Shown one piece after another: positions 44,290 through 53,740 of a stretch of 64,000 nt of DNA. How positions within the stretch are numbered: the first letter of the stretch is position 1; every line of letters begins with the position of its first letter. Source of the stretch: Uloborus plumipes (Eukaryota; Arthropoda; Arachnida; Araneae; Uloboridae); assembly GCA_038373865.1 (NCBI GenBank), contig JAXGGA010001645.1:1-64000 (forward strand). Direction: 5' to 3'. Made by a program: the position numbers and the translations under genes. The notes beneath the pieces were generated by a model. It was not told the origin of the DNA. It saw nothing but the letters and a program-made list of their open reading frames with translations, and searched no databases.

Positions 44290-44430
44290 TTATTTTTATT
44301 TTTAAGATCAATGTAAAAGGAAGAAAATATATGGTATTTATTCATCCTTTTGATGTATTTATTTTTAAGATTAATGTAGGGGGAAGAAAATATATTACGA
44401 ATTATTCATTATTTTGATGTATTTATTTTC
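44290..44430. repeat. tandem duplication, period about 63 bp
   Basis: TTTTTAAGATCAATGTA and TTTTTAAGATTAATGTA start two units that share GGAAGAAAATATAT and end TTTTGATGTATTTATTTT. Confidence 0.7.
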
Positions 44431-44744
44431 GTAGCTTATGAAGTAAAGAAAGAAAAAATGCTTCATAGAAACGCATAGCAATAGTTTCTTTCTAATTGAA
44501 AGAAAAATATAATTTTTGCGTGGGGATCTATTTGTAAAAATCAACAAACAGTGAGGTAAAGATCCTATCTGTAAATTTCGTCGATTGTAGAGGAAAACGC
44601 AAAATAGTTTTTCATCACTCAAAAACTTTTAAGGTTTTTAAAAAAAATCAAGTGTTGCAAAGCATATAAATGAATCTAGTGTAAAATGGTTGATTCCAAC
44701 TTTTGGAATTTAAAAGCTGAACCCTTTACTTCAAAATCAATTTG

Positions 44745-44890
44745 ACCCCACGGTGCACGACTCCGGCTTCGACTCCACTTAGCTGCGGACTCGGCGGAAA
44801 AATGACTTACTTCGGCCCCCGGGAATTTCAAAGTTTTCGGCTTCGAGTCTTTGACACCCAAAATAAAGTCCAACTCCGACTCCACGATTC
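44745..44890. repeat. CGACTCC-rich patch
   Basis: GACTCCGGCTTCGACTCCAC and CCAACTCCGACTCCACGATT occur within about 140 bases. A related string is at 10160. It looks like a decayed simple repeat or the remains of a dispersed repeat. Confidence 0.45.
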
Positions 44891-45166
44891 CTTCTCTGCA
44901 GACCTCTGGCCATAAGTCCAACTGAACAAAAAGCCATACGATGCAAATATTCCTTTTTAACTTAGAAAAAAAATAATCACAATGACAATAATCACAGAAG
45001 GAACATATTTCTTCAAACTTTGATATTGTTTAAATTTAAAACACACAATTCGAGGACCAAATATTATTTTTTTTGCTTTTTAGAACCAAGTTCCAATATC
45101 TTAAATGATTAACTCTGTTTTTATTATTTCTTGTTCATACATTAACGATTTCTTTTATTTTTTCAG

Positions 45167-45222
45167 ACCCTTAATTTGCTGATCATCCGCATGCAGTCTG
45201 AGTCCCCATTTGAATACTTAAG
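45167..45222 (+). CDS. candidate 56-bp internal coding exon of an unknown host gene (partial)
   Basis: A polypyrimidine tract and TTTTTTCAG end at 45166, and AAG|GTAAGT follows at 45222/45223: near-consensus acceptor and donor. A branch-like ATTAAC lies about 25 bases before the acceptor. Only one of the three forward frames is open. It reads TLNLLIIRMQSESPFEYL plus two bases of a split codon, so the exon enters in phase 0 and leaves in phase 2. The peptide is not recognised. It could be the next exon after the candidate first exon at 12190-12577, on the same strand, or part of another gene. The downstream gypsy element lies antisense to it. Confidence 0.45.
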
Positions 45223-45255
45223 GTAAGTCTCTAAATATTCTATTCTCAATAACCA

Positions 45256-45330
45256 AGCGGTTCTCAAACTGCGAGGTGTGGCCCCTAGAGGCGGTGGGGG
45301 TGAATCTGTGATGGTAGGATGGGAGCATAG
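45256..45330. repeat. left end of a hAT element, truncated
   Basis: CAAGCGGTTCTCAAACTGCG followed by AGGTGTGGCCCC resembles the CAGCGGTTCTCAAACTGCGG terminus of many hAT elements. No right end was found before the gypsy element. A second hAT-like start, CAGTGGCGGCATCTAGGG, lies at 45368. Confidence 0.5.
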
Positions 45331-45643
45331 GGAAATAAAAAAATGCTAAAAATTTATTAATTTACTCAGTGGCGGCATCTAGGGCCAGTAAGTTTAAGGA
45401 GGTGGGATAGTAAACAAGGAAGACTTTATTTCTGACTATCTTTGTGACTTAAAGGGGTGATTTAATAATGAAAGACTTCGGAAGTTTTCCCCCTTTAATG
45501 TTTTGGAATTGCAGCTTTTAAAACTAAATTGTTATACTTTTATCTTAAATTTGCTAAATTTTGTGGAGTGCTCAAGAAGTATAACACTGTTGTTCCAACC
45601 TCAATTCTTACGTTATAAAAAAGGAGGAAAAAAAAAGCACTTC

Positions 45644-45649
45644 ACCAGT
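45644..45649. repeat. left target-site duplication of the gypsy element
   Basis: ACCAGT here and at 51752-51757. The last T may belong to the LTR, so the duplication is 5 or 6 bases. Confidence 0.75.
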
Positions 45650-46536
45650 ATTAAATTGTCCGAAACAAAAAGATAAATGAATGAGCAAAATTGCTAACGT
45701 AAATTCATAATTCTTTAAAATTAGAATCACTATCTGAACATCGCGTTGTGTAAATCTCTAAAATTTTTAAAATGCACAAATATTAGAACACTAAATAATG
45801 AAAGTAAATATGACTTACCGAACTTTCTTTATTAATACACATCATCAAACAAGACAATCATACTGATGGGCTCACAAGTCAAATAGAATGTGAAGTGGAA
45901 TACATAATGGAGAGCACGTGGTGGCGTCGTAAGTAGAGTTCAAAAAAAAGTTCCGGAAAGCTATTAAAATGTCTGTACCTCGAAAAATTCGGTAGCAAAT
46001 TAGATGATCGGTCTTTATCCATGACCAGCACATTCTGTAGTACAGTAGCATTTGATTTCTTTCTGTAGCGTTGCCAAGAACCGTTTTAGGGTTATATACC
46101 CTTTGTCTCTCAGGCGCGACTCATCCAAATCGAGCCAAATCCGTGAACATCAATAATAAAAGGACACATTTCTTCTTCCAAGCATCACCACCTGATTTCT
46201 GGGTTAACATATATTAATTCTTTTACAATATTTCACGAGATATAAGGAATTCTTTTTTTTCCATCGAGACGCGAAGAACAGCACCTCACGAAAAACAAAT
46301 TCGACATTACCCACACAACAGCTAGCCGAGAGGGAGAGAGACATGGACAGGACAACACATCGCTCCAAACTGGTGAAGATCGCATGACGTCAAACTCGTC
46401 ACACTTCTCTTTGGCAATCATGGATACGGAGGCTTAAAATGTGCTGCCATCTGGTAAGGAGCATCGTAAACAGTTCAAATATCACGCACTTGCAGTTTAA
46501 TTTGAATTTACTGATTCTCAGATCACCTTCTTCACA
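45650..46536 (-). repeat. 3' LTR of the gypsy element (887 bp)
   Basis: On the minus strand it begins TGTGAAGAAGG and ends ACAATTTAAT. It aligns end to end with 50866-51751. By eye there are only about twenty differences, several in homopolymers, so insertion is fairly recent. Confidence 0.95.
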
Positions 46537-46549
46537 TTCCACCCCCCGA
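46537..46549 (-). other. polypurine tract
   Basis: On the minus strand TCGGGGGGTGGAA directly precedes the 3' LTR. This is the primer site for plus-strand DNA synthesis in LTR elements. Confidence 0.8.
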
Positions 46550-47036
46550 CAGAGAAAAATACACATATACACAAAATACAATACATAAAAATACATAACA
46601 TTTTGGTAAGTCAAATGTTTCGTTATTCAGTGCATTCATCTCTTTCCAAAGGGTCACTTCAGATCATAACATTACCTACACCTCGATCAACAAACCATAC
46701 ATAAATTTGCATGTTGTCATAAGAATGAAAAAAAAAATTTTTTTTTTTTTTTTGTAGAAGGGAGAGAAAAAAAAATTTTTTTTTTTTTGCAATGAATTCT
46801 CTCTAATACCAATATGAACATTGTAAAAGAATTTAAAGTACTTTGTCTCAAAACTAAGTTTTGTAGTGCCAGCCTAACCAAAAAGTAATTCCCTGAGGTC
46901 GCGAGTCCCAAGGAAAAAAATTTTTAGACATTCGACCATTCGTACCATGAATCATATGGTAAAGAAAAAAAAACAAAACAAAAAAAAATTTATTACCAAT
47001 GAAGATTTTTTTTTTTTTTTTTTTTATTCATTCTCT

Positions 47037-47069
<33 letters not shown>

Positions 47070-47074
47070 TTACA
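46550..47074 (-). other. untranslated 3' region of the gypsy element, rich in A/T homopolymers
   Basis: No envelope or other recognisable frame lies between integrase and the polypurine tract. Paired A and T runs at 46729-46788 and a long T-rich block at 47007-47071 dominate. Confidence 0.7.
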
Positions 47075-47854
47075 TTAATTGGCACTAAAAATCTTACTAA
47101 AGTGAAGTTTTACTTCCCTTTCGGAATCATCATTTTCGTTTTTGAGTAGGTAATTGTTGTTTCTGAAACTTTTAGTGACTACGTATGGTCCCTTGTATTT
47201 GGGCATAAAAACACCCGAGCTTCTGAAATTTTTGATGAACACTTTGTCACCTACATTGAATTTTTTGATCTCCCTGCCCTTTAGATGATTTTTATGCAGG
47301 TTAAAATATTTGGTTTCGTTTTCAGCCACAGCGGCTTTATTTTCCTCCGCAGACTTGGACATTTGTTTGGCATAATTTTCATAGTTGGTATTAATAATAG
47401 GATCAGAAAAAATGTCTATAGGCGTGTCGATTTTTCTCCCGAAGAAGAGTTCCGCAGGAGAAAAACCGGTGACGCCATGAATGCTGGCGTTGTAATGCAA
47501 TTTAAATAAAAGCAACTTTTGTGACCATTCTGCGGTATTTTCTGATATGGCTGCTATACTTTCTTTCAAAATTCTATGGCATCTCTCGATAATTCCATTA
47601 GAAGACGGCAGATAAAAAGACGTTTTCCTATGGTCTATCCTTAATCCCTGGAAAAATGTCTCAATTTCATCAGAAACAAAATTTTTTGCATTGTCCGAAA
47701 TTATGATTTTAGGAATGCCGTATCTGGCAAAATAATCATTCAGACATTTGATGATTGTAGTTGATGTAATGCTAGTGAGGGAGTATGTTTCTAAAAACCT
47801 AGAATAATGGTCTAGATTGGATGGGAAAGTTATGTAACAGATGGAATTCAGGCT
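47075..47854 (-). pseudogene. integrase, N-terminally truncated by the internal deletion
   Basis: The frame is open from 47854 down to the stop at 47075. Integrase homology starts at about 47812 with DHYSRFLETY. The core keeps the second Asp (SDNAKNF) and the catalytic Glu (NGIIERCHR), exactly 35 residues apart as expected of a retroviral-type integrase. The C-terminus keeps the GDKVFI and KYKGPYVV (GPY/F) modules. The zinc-binding N-terminus and the first catalytic Asp are missing. In the complete element it would insert the DNA copy into chromosomes in the nucleus. It overlaps the end of the protease frame in another reading frame, because the deletion joined the two out of phase. The first codons (47854-47813) do not look like integrase. 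Confidence 0.9.
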
Positions 47855-49106
47855 CTACAGCATCAGTTGACCCTAGCGTTAAGTAAGATTTTGAAAAAAC
47901 CTCATAATTTTCCATCAATAACTTTTGCATGTTTTTTTTGTCAATTTCATTTAAATGATCTAAGTCAAAATCATCAATAGATAATTCCTTTTTCCTTAAA
48001 TCTAAAATATCTTGTCGGTTTAAACTGTTAATTTCCAAATTTTGAATTTGATTTTGAAATTGAACCATTTCATTTTCAAAAAATTCCCTGACTGTGCCTA
48101 ACACCTGTCCTTTCTGGATACAAAAGTCGGAATTGGTGGTGTTGTCAATAATGACAGAAAAAAATTTTGACTCCTTAGAGTTATGAATTGAATCTAGGAT
48201 TTCACATGACTTATTGATTTTGTCAGGAGAGAAAATCATTAATTTTGAGTTCTTTAATTGTTTAGGAGTTTTAATGTGAATGATCTCAAAGGAGTGTGAT
48301 TTAATCCTCACATTGGTGTCAGATTTTACTTTAAAAAAATTTTTAGCATTGCTAACACTCTGAGTATTTTCATTATCAACAATTAAATTCCCAACAACTA
48401 CGCTTTGATCTTGTTTTGAGTTTGTTGTTACAAATTTTAATGATGTTTTATCAGATATTAACCTCTTATTTACAGAGTCTAAAATTATTCTGTTTCTATG
48501 GAAAAAGTCATAACCCAAAATTACATTATAACTTGAGTTCCAATTGAAATTTGTCACGAAAAATAAACTGGAAAACCATTTGTTTTCGATTTTGAATTTC
48601 ATATCAATAGCCGAGGAGTATGGGACAAAACTATCATTAATTGTCTTGATTTTTACATTCCTAGCTACAAAATTCAGTTTTGTGGTTTCCTTAATTTTGT
48701 CCACCACTTCTTGTTGAATTAAGCTTAAATTGGCTCCTGAATCAAGCAGACCAAAACAGGATACGCCGGCAATATTAATTTCAATAATTGGCAAAGGGCT
48801 ATTTATGTCATTGCAGGACATGACCACCCTGATGTCAGAGTTTTCCTGAAAATTGCCCTCGTTGATGTTGCAAAATTGTTTAGTATTGTCAATTGAGTCA
48901 GACTTTTTTGACATGCTAGTAACCTCCCCAAAATTTTTTTCAGAAAAATGTGAATTGTCAAAATTTGTCTTTTGTTTACGAACATTAGATCCCCCTAAAT
49001 TAGTGTCACTAGAATTCTTAAAATTTTGATTTGACATTGAATTCTGCTTTGTGAAACTGTTCTGAAATGGATCTTTTGTTTTGCATTCTGACTTCATCAA
49101 TTGATT

Positions 49107-49190
49107 TTTAGAGGACCATTTTTGATTTTGCAAATGTAAGTGGGTTTCCGAAAAATTAGTTTGGTCCCTAAATGTGTGTCGGAAACCCCC
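49107..49190 (-). promoter_or_regulatory. predicted frameshift-stimulating pseudoknot
   Basis: On the minus strand a 10-bp stem pairs GGGTTTCCGA (49188-49179) with TCGGAAACCC (49151-49142), seven bases after the slippery site. Inside its loop, TTTAGGGACCA (49172-49162) pairs with downstream TGGTCCTCTAAA (49118-49107) with one bulged T, giving 11 more pairs. Together they form an H-type pseudoknot with loops of about 6, 10 and 23 bases. Seven-base spacing is within the range known to stimulate -1 frameshifting. The pairing is read directly; function is inferred. Confidence 0.75.
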
Positions 49191-49192
49191 TA

Positions 49193-50179
49193 CTAGTTTA
49201 AATTTTGTTCGGAGTGGCTATTCCTGTCATAGGGTTTGTTATAATGACCTCTGTGCCTCGAATGATTTCCCCTAAAAAAAGATCTGCCTCGACGAACATT
49301 ATTTAAACCCCCCCTCTGACAAGAATTTCCCCTAGAGTTGCCAGGGAAATACCAGCATTTAGTGGTAAAGTGGGGCTTGCCACAAATATGACATACAATT
49401 GGCATTTGGGTTGATGAGGTTGAAGGATTAGGTACAGAAAAATTTGATGCATGATTAAAGTTGAATGAATCAGCATTTAGTGCATTAATTTGATGAGGAA
49501 AGACCGGTGCATTTGGGTTTAAATTTTGAGCTGGCTTCATTTTTTCAATTTGCTCAGTTAGCTTTTGAATTTTATCGTTTGTGAGCAATTGGCTTTGTAG
49601 CAAAACATTTAATTCAACCTGGGAACTCTGCGAACTATAATTCGCTGTGTTTTCGAGTGCCCTTTCTATGTTCTTTGCAATTTTGACTGCCTGCTCGAAC
49701 GATTTAGGCCCCTGCTTTTCTACCTCGACTCTCAATTCCGGCCTTAAGGCCTGAAGAAATTTTGAAAGCTTTGTTTTTCCCAAAATAACCAAAAGATCTG
49801 AGGTGGCATTTTTCGAGGGAATCAGGTAATTATCTGCGGAATTTCCTATAAGTTCTGCTAGTTCTTGAACCGTTTGTTTAGGTTTCTGACATATATCCCA
49901 AAATTCCCTTTGACTCTGTTCAAAATCGTTTTTCTTAGAGAACTTAGCCCTGAGTTCCCCACACACATCATTAAATGTGGCAGAGCTGTTCTTTTCCAAA
50001 AATTTAGAAATGACGTTATGAGCTTTATCTCGTAATTGTAATTTAGTGATAATGATTTTTTTTTCAGCGGACCATTTCTCAAGTTTCGAAATGTCCTCTA
50101 AACTGCTGATAAAGTCATCGATACTCTCATTGCTGTGACCAGCAAAAGTTGGTAATAGAGATATTAATGAGTTTGCCAT
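49193..50179 (-). CDS. gag: Gag structural protein of the gypsy element
   Basis: It starts at ATG (50177-50179) and encodes 328 aa, ending at TAG 49193-49195. Residues 1 to about 180 are a helical, charged Ty3/gypsy-type capsid region, including the F..NDVCGELRAKF and LRPELR stretches typical of these proteins. A coiled region rich in Gln, Glu and Lys follows. Near residue 280 is a zinc-knuckle-like CHICGKPHFTTKC. Its spacing is CX2CX3HX4C, one residue shorter than the canonical CX2CX4HX4C. The tail is Arg/Gly-rich (RRGRSFFRGNHSRHRG) and probably binds RNA. It would assemble cytoplasmic virus-like particles. The frame is intact, unlike pol. The stop is directly preceded by a slippery heptamer leading into protease. 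Confidence 0.93.
   Translation of the reverse strand: MANSLISLLPTFAGHSNESIDDFISSLEDISKLEKWSAEKKIIITKLQLRDKAHNVISKFLEKNSSATFNDVCGELRAKFSKKNDFEQSQREFWDICQKPKQTVQELAELIGNSADNYLIPSKNATSDLLVILGKTKLSKFLQALRPELRVEVEKQGPKSFEQAVKIAKNIERALENTANYSSQSSQVELNVLLQSQLLTNDKIQKLTEQIEKMKPAQNLNPNAPVFPHQINALNADSFNFNHASNFSVPNPSTSSTQMPIVCHICGKPHFTTKCWYFPGNSRGNSCQRGGLNNVRRGRSFFRGNHSRHRGHYNKPYDRNSHSEQNLN
49196..49202 (-). promoter_or_regulatory. -1 ribosomal frameshift slippery site TTTAAAC
   Basis: In the gag frame it reads T TTA AAC followed at once by TAG, the X XXY YYZ layout of -1 frameshift sites. Slipping back one base enters exactly the frame that is open through protease. A strong stem and pseudoknot follow seven bases later. 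Confidence 0.85.
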
Positions 50180-50815
50180 AATAATTTGCGAGAGAAAAAA
50201 AATCAGGTATAATTAATCCAAAATCACATTAAAATGAATAAGCAAAATACAAATATGCAATTCAATAAATTCCCGCACATGTATTACAGAGAAAAAACAA
50301 TTATTTGGATCATATGCATGAAATAGAAGTGAAATATTGTACTTAAATTCACCCAATTAGTATCGCTATATCTCATTATTAATATTTTAAAATTCATATT
50401 CAAAATATTTGAAATTTGCCATGATAAATTCTGATCAAAAAAATTTTTTTTCTTTTTATATTAGCATTCAGTTCTGGCATATTTAAACACATTGACATAA
50501 AATAGTTCATCAAAATCAATTTCATGTAGAAGATGGAAAATTAGTCATACTCATGTAATAGGATACACGATCCAATTAACATGATGTCAAAAATAATATA
50601 TCAATAAATTTATATGACATATTTCATTATTTAGAAAAAAAATATATTAAAACACTTCACAAATATTTTTATTTTATTATTTTTTTTTTTTTTTTTTTAC
50701 TTAATAACTGATCTGAAGCGAGTCTTTGGAAAATGATTTTTCGTTAATTAAAAAAAAACATTTTAAATTCACAATAACCCAGTAAAACCTGAGGTAAATT
50801 AGCAAATTAACACTA

Positions 50816-50850
<35 letters not shown>
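50180..50850 (-). other. untranslated leader of the gypsy element
   Basis: This 671-base AT-rich region between primer site and gag contains T runs at 50683-50698 and 50820-50849 on the plus strand. It should include the packaging signal; none can be pointed to. Confidence 0.6.
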
Positions 50851-50851
<1 letters not shown>

Positions 50852-50861
50852 CACGGCACCA
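50851..50861 (-). other. primer binding site, tRNA-His type
   Basis: On the minus strand TGGTGCCGTGA starts four bases after the 5' LTR. It is complementary to an 11-base tRNA 3' end TCACGGCACCA, which is the end of animal tRNA-His (acceptor TCACGGC, base A73, CCA) as I know it. Confidence 0.75.
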
Positions 50862-50865
50862 TTAT

Positions 50866-51751
50866 ATTAAATTGTCCGAAACAAAAAGATAAATGAATGA
50901 GCAAAATTGCTAACGTAAATTCATAATTCAAAAAATTAGAATTACTATCTGAACATCGCGTTGTGTAAATCTCTAAAATTTTTAAAATGCACAAATATTA
51001 GAACACTAAATAATGAAAGTAAATATGACTTACCGAACTTTCTTTATTAATACACATCATCAAACAAGACAATCATACTGATGGGCTCACAAGTCAAATA
51101 GAATGTGAAGTGGAATACATAATGGAGAGCACGTGGTGGCGTCGTAAGTAGAGTTCAAAAAAAAAGTTCCGGAAAGCTATTAAAATGTCTGTACCTCGAA
51201 AAATTCGGTAGCATATTAGATGATCGGTCTTTATCCATGGCCAGCACATTCTGTAGTACAGTAGCATTTGATTTCTTACTGTAGCGTTGCCAAGAACCGT
51301 TTTAGGGTTATATTCCCTTTGTCTCTCAGGCGCGACTCATCCAAATCGAGCCAAATCCGTGAACATCAATAATAAAAGGACACATTTCTTCTTCCAAGCA
51401 TCACAACCTGATTTCTGGGTTAACATATATTAATTCTTTTACAATATTTCACGAGATATAAGGAATTTTTCTTTTTCCATCGAGACGCGAAGAACAGCAC
51501 CTCACGAAAACCAAATTCGACGCTCCACACACACCAGCTAGCCGAGAAGGAGGGAGACATGGGAGGACAACACATCGCTCCAAACTGGTGAAGATCGCAT
51601 GACGTCAAACTCGTCACACTTCTCTTTGGCAATCATGGATACGGAGGCTTAAAATGTGCTGCCATCTGGTAAGGAGCATCGTAAACAGTTCAAATATCAC
51701 GCACTTGCAGTTTAATTTGAATTTACTGATTCTCAGATCACCTTCTTCACA
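50866..51751 (-). repeat. 5' LTR of the gypsy element (886 bp)
   Basis: Partner of 45650-46536. It should contain the promoter and polyadenylation site of the element. The most diverged patch between the two LTRs is around 51515-51565. Its outer end is followed by the target duplication ACCAGT (51752-51757). Confidence 0.95.
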
Positions 51752-51757
51752 ACCAGT
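51752..51757. repeat. right target-site duplication of the gypsy element
   Basis: ACCAGT, matching 45644-45649. Confidence 0.75.
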
Positions 51758-53235
51758 TAAGGGTTAATATTTTTATCATGCCTCAAATAAAAGTTGTCAT
51801 AACCCATTCAAGGAGAGGAAATATCGAATTGAAACCAAGTTACGTGAAATCCTGCTATATTGGTTACTATCAAAATTGATTGCTGTCGTACTTAAATAGC
51901 TTGTGAAAACGCCAATTCAAATAAATCATCATGAATGTAATGCACGTAGAACCATCCTTTTATTCACTTCTAGCATATTTTCTCGCTGATCAAACTTGTG
52001 ATCTATAGCGAGACCTTTCACAGAAAATTCTATTCATCCACGACTACGTAAATTCGTTCGGTTTGCTTAGCAATGAAATATGTTTCTGTAAGTTTTATTT
52101 GACGTTAAAGCCTTATTCTCCCTCTCTCTCTGGACATACGAGATCATGTATTGGGTCCAACAAATACCGAGCGATTAAAAAAATACCTTTTGCGACTAGT
52201 TTTTTCAGAACAAGAATATTTCAGAAGATATTTTGCTCTGAATTTACCTATTAGCTCAGGGAAATAATTTTTCTGGCGCCTTAAATATTTTCCTGACTCT
52301 TAAGACTTGACAATATTTTTCGGTTTTTGATCATGTAAAACATGTTTTGCTTTACTAAAATTTAGAAAAGATTCGTACTTTAAGTACCGAGTTTTATGTT
52401 CAGTTTGTTTTTACATAATAGAGTTTTAGGAATGACCTATTTTGGAAAAGTTTTTTAGGTTCAATTGAGAAATTAGGTTTAAGAATTTGTTAGTTTTCTG
52501 TCTCAAGCGCTTTAAAAAGTTACATATGTGTGCAAAAAAATTATTTATGGTACCTACATTTGTCAGAAGTTATTTTTTTTTAAATCTGCTTTTGAGACAT
52601 ACAGAACCTAGAAGTTTCTAAATTTCTAGCGTCGTCTTCTCAATTTAATTAATTTAATGAAAACGACTCCTCTTGAACAATCTTTTGTAGAATGCGTTTT
52701 CAGTTTACTTTCATAAACAGCTTGCTTTCAAATCCTCTTATTTCGTAAACATTACGATTTCAAAGAATTAATTTTCCACATGAGTCTTTCGTTTTAAGGT
52801 AGCGAATTTCGTAAAAAATGCCAAGTGAAGTTTTAGAATGAATCTTGTTTAAAGTATCGAAACTTGCCAAATATACATTTCAGTAATAGTATTTTATGAG
52901 AGTTTAATTTTGTGACCCTAAATAATTTAATAGTTTCATTTCTAAGATTCTACATATTTTTAGGATTTTGTGAATGGAGATATATTATTTTGTGTCTTAC
53001 ACACACGGGTACACAAATTATATACACAGTGCGATAAAAATTGTAAAATCTTTAGCGCCACTTTTTAGGCGCCACACGTAATAAATTATTTCTCGAAGTT
53101 TGTTGCTTTTAAAGAAAACTTCGATGTGACATGACTGGTCAAAGCATCATTTTGCAATGAACTTACTTTTTAATTGCAAACCCCTCCCCTAAAGCATAAT
53201 AATTGAAACAATCATCAAGAAGTCAAAAAATAATT
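51758..53235. other. non-coding stretch, no gene seen
   Basis: AT-rich. GCGACTAGTTTTTTCAGAA (52192) resembles GCGACTAGTTTTTTT at 8628, perhaps a short dispersed repeat. The frame at 52063-52254 has no known domain. Confidence 0.5.
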
Positions 53236-53740
53236 ACATCTGGAATCTTAAATCATAACTTAAAAATATATTCAAATAATTTTAGTTCAGAACGGAATGC
53301 TTTGAAATGTATTTGTATACGGATACGCTCCATTCTATTTTCTCAAAAATCGACAACCTTCAGAACTTGATTGGCGGTTAAATGACCAAATTCTTTCCCT
53401 CGTAATTAAATTTCAAAATGCTGACTTATTTAACTGAACTTTTAACTTGCAAAGGAAAAAAAGAAAGAAAACGAAAAACTAAAGCAGAAAAATATTTACA
53501 GCCTTGAAGTACTTAAAAAAATACATCTGGAATCTGAAATAATAATTACAAAAATATATTTAAACTAAAGCTTTTAAAAGAATTTTCCTTTAGTATGGAA
53601 TGCTTTGAAATATATTTGTATACAGATAGGCTCCATTCTCGGTTTTCTCGAAAATCGACAACGGAGCAAAACTTGATTGGTGATTATATGACCTAATTCT
53701 TCAACTCGTAATTAAATTTCAGAAAGTTGACCAATTTAAA
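53236..53740. repeat. local duplication, period about 288 bp
   Basis: CATCTGGAATCT, GGAATGCTTTGAAAT, TATTTGTATAC, GCTCCATTCT, AAAATCGACAAC, ACTTGATTGG and CGTAATTAAATTTCA occur in the same order in 53236-53432 and 53524-53740, with moderate divergence. Confidence 0.75.

Larger units (their letters stand above)
47799..49202 (-). pseudogene. aspartic protease plus a truncated start of reverse transcriptase
   Basis: This is the -1 frame relative to gag. It has no ATG near its start but is open from the frameshift site (49202) onward, so it would be made as a Gag-Pro-Pol fusion. The N-terminal linker is Asn/Ser/Lys-rich. The retropepsin active site FGLLDSGANLSLI lies about 131 codons after the TTG at 49133, with DSG in place of the commoner DTG. 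The second retropepsin motif VILGYDFF lies about 75 codons further on. The frame ends in FPIQSRP, the usual start of a Ty3/gypsy reverse transcriptase, followed at once by a stop at 47799. The protease domain looks whole; the polymerase is lost. In an intact element it would cut the polyprotein in the virus-like particle. Confidence 0.9.
45650..51751 (-). mobile_element. Ty3/gypsy LTR retrotransposon, internally deleted
   Basis: Reading on the minus strand: 5' LTR, primer binding site, long leader, gag, -1 frameshift, protease, a few residues of reverse transcriptase, then directly the integrase core and C-terminus, an A/T-run-rich tail, polypurine tract and 3' LTR. Both LTRs are present (886 and 887 bp) and a 5-6-bp duplication flanks the unit, so it is a genuine integration. 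The integrase order after reverse transcriptase and the GPY/F-type C-terminus place it in Ty3/gypsy. Most of reverse transcriptase, all of RNase H and the integrase N-terminus are gone, so this copy cannot replicate itself. No envelope gene is seen. Confidence 0.95.

Noticed and set aside
46717..46911. envelope-like gene after integrase
   Set aside because: The frame is A/T-homopolymer sequence with no signal peptide, membrane anchor or cleavage motif, so no env is claimed.
47285..47509. plus-strand frame antisense to integrase
   Set aside because: Shadow of the integrase reading frame.
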